From Carettochelys insculpta (Eukaryota; Chordata; Testudines; Carettochelyidae), in the NCBI RefSeq assembly GCF_033958435.1, contig NC_134141.1:97443001-97507000 (forward strand): DNA of 64,000 nucleotides, read 5' to 3'. Positions 58,815-64,000 of this stretch are shown here, in pieces. How positions within the stretch are numbered: position 1 is the stretch's first letter; the number at the start of each line of letters is the position of its first letter. The notes beneath the pieces are model-generated. The model saw only the letters and a program-made list of their open reading frames with translations, did not search any database and was not told where the DNA came from. The position numbers were made by a program, and so were the translations under genes.

Positions 58815-61117
58815 GTGAGTGGCACAATTTTTGTCTTCTGTGCCGTTTCTTTGGAAAACTATTACTTTTTTTCAGTTAGCAGAATTGCTACTAACCCAGG
58901 TATTAGTGTCTATGATTCATTTTCTTCTAGAACTAGTGTCTGTACAGATTTTTTCCAACTGGCCTAGGAACTCTCATTATACCAATTTGGGGTTTCTCCC
59001 AGATAAGAAATAGACTGGTGCTTCTTTTCTGCCTGAGTGTGGGACCTGTAGCAAAACACCAGTTCCTGGACAGCTATTAGCCCTTAAAAATTATGTCAAA
59101 TCAGCACTCCTTTCTGCTCCTCTTTCAGATGGCTATGACTTTAGCAGATTCCCAGATCAATCTGAGGTAGAAGTTTTCTCAGCCACTAAACTAGAACAAT
59201 GCTGGGCTAGTGGAATATTGTCACTACCTGTGTTCCAGAGCCATCTGTGAATTTTCCATCTACACAAGAAACAGTCTCCAGTGCTCTATAGTAGATGAAA
59301 CTGGAAGGTAGAAGATTTGGAGTATTGATAGTCAAAGAACAAACCCAAACAGTTGTTGGTTGAAGGACTTTGCATAATCCAGTGCTGAACTGATCAGTTA
59401 GATTCTCCTTCACTACCAGAGCCTTGTTCAGGAGACAACCAGGGCTGCAAAATCCTAGCCAATGGCCCTAATAGGGAGAGTGACCTGCTCACCAACCCAG
59501 ATTGCCATCAGACATTCTCATTATACTGGCTGTATCTGGTTGCTAAAACTCTAAGGAAATTCTAGGGGCAGTCAGATGTGGTGGTAGCTGGTCTTTACAT
59601 AGTATTGTCCCTGTGAGGCAGTATGGAGTTTGTGTGTTTATGTGGTGTTTTAGAAATATCCTGCTAGTAGGGGTATAACATCAATAATACTGTAGATAAT
59701 ATTTCTATAGCACATTCCCTGAGAGTATTTCAAACTTCACAGATGATGCGAATCAGGCCCCACAATGACCCTGTGAAGCAAGGAGGTATTATCACCCTAT
59801 ATTTAAGCAGGGGCGAGACACCCCATCATGCTGTCTGAAGATCATGCTGAGAGCTTTTGGCAAGGCTGATATAGGCTCATTCTCTAATGCCTTAGCTATG
59901 AACTGATCCCTCTTCAAAAAAACAAAAACAGGGTTCCTAACCCTTTCCAATAAAATCCACTTGGGGTGAATGTGTTAAAGGTGGGGTCCCAACCAAATGC
60001 AATTGGCTACAATGCCCTTTTCATTTCCTGCTATCAGCTCTTTGATGCTGTGGTGCATTTGTACAAAGCTGCTGCATGTGGTTGCATCTGCATTTCAGGG
60101 GTACGTGAAAGGATCCCTACAGGTAGTTTGCATGTCTGCAATATCCTTTGGGATGAAAGGCACTATACAGTTGCATGCAATGCTATGTAAGACGTAGCCT
60201 AACCAGGTGCAAATGTTGTGTTCGTGGGACTCACTCTCATACAAGGAATTTAACAAACGCTTTAGTGAAAGATGTTAATTCTGAAGTGCCTTTTGTCTGA
60301 GCTGTCCATAGATCTCAGCATTTTCTGTTTCTTTTATTATGTACAACAAAGAATCCATTGGCCATAATTTATCTCTTAATTTGTAGCAAAACATGCACAT
60401 TTATCTTAAGAACAATGTGGTCTCAAGTCTAATGAGCCACAAAGAAAGGATATCTGCACTTTAGAAACAAGCCTTTTAATTTTTTTCACACCCTTGCTGA
60501 TGGATTAAATTGTACTACCAAGTAATCTCAGATTGATGTATAGTTGTCATTGTTTAATTACTCCTGTCTGGAGCATCTTTCAAACCAATTAGTTCCTAAT
60601 TTTCATGCCATGTGGGTTGTGCTTTTAGTCGAGTAAAGGTGGGCTGTGGCATTACATATTAAGGTTTTCAAAGTTCTAATGGATTGAATTTAAAACAAAT
60701 GGGTCTATGGGGCTATTTCGCACGCCTGTATAAAATGCAATGTGAAATTTATTTAGAGCTTCAGAGGAAATTAAGTAAAAGTAATTCAAATTCTCTAATA
60801 GGGTTTTCAAGACTGAAATACTTTTTAAAAACGAAAGAATACAATAGTGACAACAAATCACTGGGGACAGAGTTCTACATTTTGTTTGAAAAAACGAGGC
60901 ATCCAGCTGCACAGTATCCTTTTCTCTGGTTTCCTAAAAATAAAATAGGAATAACACCACATATGGAATCATCAGCATCACTTCTTGCAAAGCCTAGGGT
61001 TCTTAGTAGGCCTCTATCTGCATTTTGACCCAGCTTAATGCGAGAGGTCTGATAGGATGGCACAAATACTTTTCCACAAAGGATGTCTGAGTTAAAGTGT
61101 GAAGGAAAATACATCTA
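58815..61117. other. No gene; old SINE fragments
   Basis: A MIR-like fragment is suggested at about 59740-59820 (CAATGACCCTGTGAAGCAAGG, AGGTATTATCACCCTATATT). At about 60138-60178, TATCCTTTGGGATGAAAGGC then ACTATACAGTTGCATG resembles the 3' end of an ancient amniote retroposon. The frame 60684-61028 has no recognised family. Confidence 0.4.
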
Positions 61118-61590
61118 GGCTACCGTTACACTACAGCGATCTGTCAACAGAAGTCGCTGTCAGAACAGATTTCCTGACAAAACTTCTGTCGACAGAGTGT
61201 GGCCACACGCACAAAAGCCAATCGGAAGAGTTCTCCACTCTGTTGACCTGACTGCCTGGCTGCTTTCTTGACAAAACAGGCACCTGGAAGCACAGCAGAC
61301 AGGGCTGCCCATTGTTCTGGATGCCCTGTCTGTCAAGAGAAGGTCCCCGAGAGTGTTCTCACAGCTTTTTTGTTGACACAACCTGCCAGCCAAAGGCACC
61401 CTTTCTCATCTAGGAGAGACAAAAGGTTATCAGCGGAAGAGCTGACTTTTGTCAACATACTGCCCACAAAACACCTTTTGTGTGTGGACTTCCCACAAAT
61501 TTTGTCAACAAAACTCACTAGCGTACTATGCTAGTAGACTTTGCGTGTGAACTTACCACAAGTTTTGTCAACAAAACTCACTAGCTATGG
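61118..61590. repeat. MITE-like element with TGTCAACA motifs and internal tandem copy
   Basis: The left end GGCTACCGTTACACTACAGC is a variant of the GGCTATGTCTACAC terminus. The interior holds many TGTCGACAG / TGTCAACA motifs as at 38658-39015. A block of about 44 bp with CCACAAATTTTGTCAACAAA, then ACTCACTAGC, occurs at 61479-61522 and again at 61542-61585. The right end is unclear (CTAGCTATGGAGCC). It is non-coding. Confidence 0.6.
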
Positions 61591-63942
61591 AGCCCTAGTC
61601 TCTTCTTGCTTCTCCTAGGGAGGCTGCTCTTGCCTGGTTCTGCTTCAGAACCTTAGAGTCCATTGTTCTAAGCTGCACTGTGCTGAATGGGTTGGACAAA
61701 ATTTGTAGGAAGAGTTACTCTTGAAATGGAAAAACCGAGTGGTTGGATTTACTTGGTGTGCAAGAGAGGGGCAGGGAGTGCAGATTCAGACAGAAAACAT
61801 TCATTTTTAGATGTTAAAAGACTGAGGTAGGTTTCTAAATTGGGATGAATGTTGGTGACCCACAAAAAGCAGAAAGAAGTTTAGAATTGGAGGATCTGAT
61901 TCCAATTTGTGAGCAACATCCATATCCTGTGAGTCTCCTGTAGTCCATGGGGGCTGCATGTGTGAATAAGGATGACTTGGGTAAAGGCTACAGGTTAGGA
62001 GCCTCGGTTTGTATTATCTGAAATGGAGCATTAGGGGGTTAAAATCCCAGTTAAGGAGGAAGAACTATGAGGTGGAGTAAAGAAACAGTGTGCCAAAGCC
62101 TCAGCCTTTTAAAGAAAGCAGTCATTTTGCCTCAGCCTGAATTCCCACAAGACCCAGTGTAGTTAACAGAAGCCTGAGTGCTCCCTGCTCCTTCAGTCTA
62201 TATTATAGCATGCGTATCCCCAACACCTCTTCACAACCTCATCTACCCATTTGCTATGGAATAATGTGATAGTACTCTTGTAATCTCATTGGCCTAGAAC
62301 CTGTCCTCGTCATGTAGGGAATAATAAGCCTGGCAGGGGAGTAGCCATGACAATAAAGGGTTTCTGTAAGTGATTTATATTGATGTGCTGGATCACACCA
62401 AATGACTTTCCTAAAGGCACTTCCATCAGCCGTCCTTTACACCTCCCATAATGTGCTGCACTGAAAATTTCGCAGCAACTATGGAAAGTCATAGCAACTT
62501 CCCTGGCCCTTCCCTCTTAAAGTGTTGTTAATCTGTACTGACTGATTTATATACTCTAGAATATGTGGGTTTTATCTTCATGATGTTGCTAAATTACCAA
62601 CATCCAAAGGGAAATAATTAAAGTCATTCCTGATATGTAGCTCTATGAGGCTACCTTATAACGAAATGCTACAGCAAGAGCTGAGAAGGGGTATTAGGTT
62701 ATGGAATCCCATCCAAAACATACTGTTCAGTTGCTGGATTTCCCATTGCCCCGAGCCTCAGAGAGAAGAGTGTTACATTTGGATTTAAAATCAATGCCAC
62801 AGACTGTGCTTGCGGTAAGGCAATGAGGAGCCATACAGGGAAGTAACATTAGCCCTTAGAAATGTATCTCTTTCTCAAGGAAGCTGAGTCTAAATAGCTA
62901 ACACAATCTTTGAAACTCTTACAAACCTTTGTCTTATTTCACAATTTTAAATAAAAAATAAACGGGTTGGCTGATTCAATGTAACTTATTGCAAATCTTT
63001 TAACCGTCATCTATCTTGTGGATGACATAGGCACCAGGGCAAACAGCTGCAAGAGCCTTGCCAAGAGTTGTTTGCTCCATTTTAAAATATGATGCAAGTT
63101 TTCTGCTGCAAAAAAGTTATCTTTTAAATTAGAGTTTTTGTTCTTGAGGATAAAAGCAAAGAAAACAAACCCACGCATCAGGCAGTGCCTGTTTACATGT
63201 GTTCCACTGTTTTGACTCTACCATGGCACTTATAACTGGAAAAATTAACTAAAGGGCCTCTGGAGCTAAAGAATGGTGGTTAAAAATGCCTTCTGTGATT
63301 GTCGTTGAGGAATAAGAACCAACTCCATTCACTTTTATTTACAAGTGGTGGTTCCAGGTTTTCCTCCTAGTTCCTATTTAAACAGGGTTTCATGCTGTTA
63401 ATGTTGCACTCAAATGGCTGTCGGGAAAATTTATTGCAGTAATATGAGTGTTTGTGTCACTGTGGATTTAGACACGCTTGCTAATTTCTGAAAGAATGTC
63501 TGGTGTCTTCACAAAAAGTCAAGTAGCAGTCATGTCTGCAGCAGCCTACATGAGTATATTTTGAAATTAAAAACAAAGCAAACAAAACAACGAGGCCCAA
63601 TTCACTATTTCTTTGCTGAAGGGAGGCACCCTTCTGCCTGCATCCAGCTTCCTAACATGTTATCACCCAGTCAAACCTTTCAGCCAGTCTGAGTAATACA
63701 AGAGTACTTACTTCTGCAGTCAGCCAATTGCCCCTTTCAAGGGACCAGAACACCATCTTTTTTTTTTTAATCTTCCTTCTCATAGATTCCAAGACACAAA
63801 ATTACTGACTTCTTGAAAAGTCATTTCTCTCTTTGCTCAGTATTTGTGCATGCATGTTTGTGTGTATATGTGTGTGTGGCTTCTGCATGCACAGTTTTCA
63901 CCTCCCTCTTTTACTTTTAATCCATTTTACTGGGAAAAAAAT
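61591..63942. other. No gene seen; short TG repeat
   Basis: No supported exon. A GT-rich microsatellite lies at about 63858-63880 and a T tract at about 63759-63768. The reading frame at 62310-62492 has no family features. Confidence 0.4.
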
Positions 63943-64000
63943 CATAGACTCATAGAACACTAGAACTGGAAGGGACCTCAAGAGGCCATCATGTCCAGTC
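63943..64000 (-). mobile_element. CR1 LINE 3' end, cut by window edge
   Basis: ATCATAGACTCATAGAACACT followed by AGAACTGGAAGGGACCTCAA and GAGGCCATCATGTCCAGTC is the complement of the CR1 3' terminus (GGACTGGA..., TTCCAGTTCTA, ATTCTATGA repeats). The element body should continue to the right of the window. Confidence 0.9.

Noticed and set aside
60684..61028. 114-codon frame
   Set aside because: No family features and no conserved motif; plausible chance frame.
1..64000. CRISPR arrays, operons or other prokaryotic defence-type systems
   Set aside because: The DNA is vertebrate: SINEs, CR1 LINEs, spliced-type sequence and no bacterial coding density. No regularly spaced repeat array was seen.

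Overview
This is a vertebrate nuclear window made almost entirely of non-coding DNA and decayed transposable elements. No complete protein-coding gene could be recognised. The repeats point to a reptile, most likely a hidden-necked (cryptodiran) turtle. There are several CR1 LINE copies, a tRNA-derived SINE (15805-16008) whose tail matches the CR1 3' end as in the turtle Cry-type SINEs, DIRS-type tyrosine-recombinase retrotransposon remnants, hAT and Tigger/pogo-like DNA transposon fragments, palindromic MITEs, and old amniote MIR-like fragments. Host and family assignments rest on recalled family features, not on a database search.

Layout. 1-2640: unassigned AT-rich DNA. 2641-4800: a CR1 fragment followed by a DIRS fragment. 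5543-6949: two palindromic MITEs. 8300-9552: a retroelement tail, an L2-like RT remnant and a hAT-like element. 11231-13181: half a tRNA-Gln(TTG) abutting a remarkably well preserved LINE whose reverse transcriptase has a single frameshift. 15805-19628: a SINE, a hAT element with an exact 8-bp target duplication, and two copies of one retroelement family that carry inverted sequence and have 15-bp and 13-bp target duplications. 22313-34866: hAT, MIR-like, MITE and CR1 fragments in otherwise featureless sequence. 36336-41035: a Tigger-like element, an inverted retroelement pair enclosing a MITE, and a second DIRS remnant. 43993-52353: a hAT fragment, the best candidate coding exon (44831-44983, a terminal exon on the + strand), two Tigger-like elements with TA duplications and a second full palindromic MITE. 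52354-64000: mostly unassigned, with MIR-like and MITE fragments, a weak candidate exon at 58682-58814, and a CR1 running off the right edge.

The region probably lies in introns or intergenic space of a low-gene-density segment. If the 44831 exon is real, a + strand gene ends near 45-47.5 kb and much of the left part would be its introns. I could not name that gene. No operon, CRISPR array or other prokaryote-type system is present, and I saw no convincing new biological system. The most unusual signals are the repeated inverted retroelement insertions, the tRNA/LINE junction and the shared terminal motif of several palindromic MITEs.
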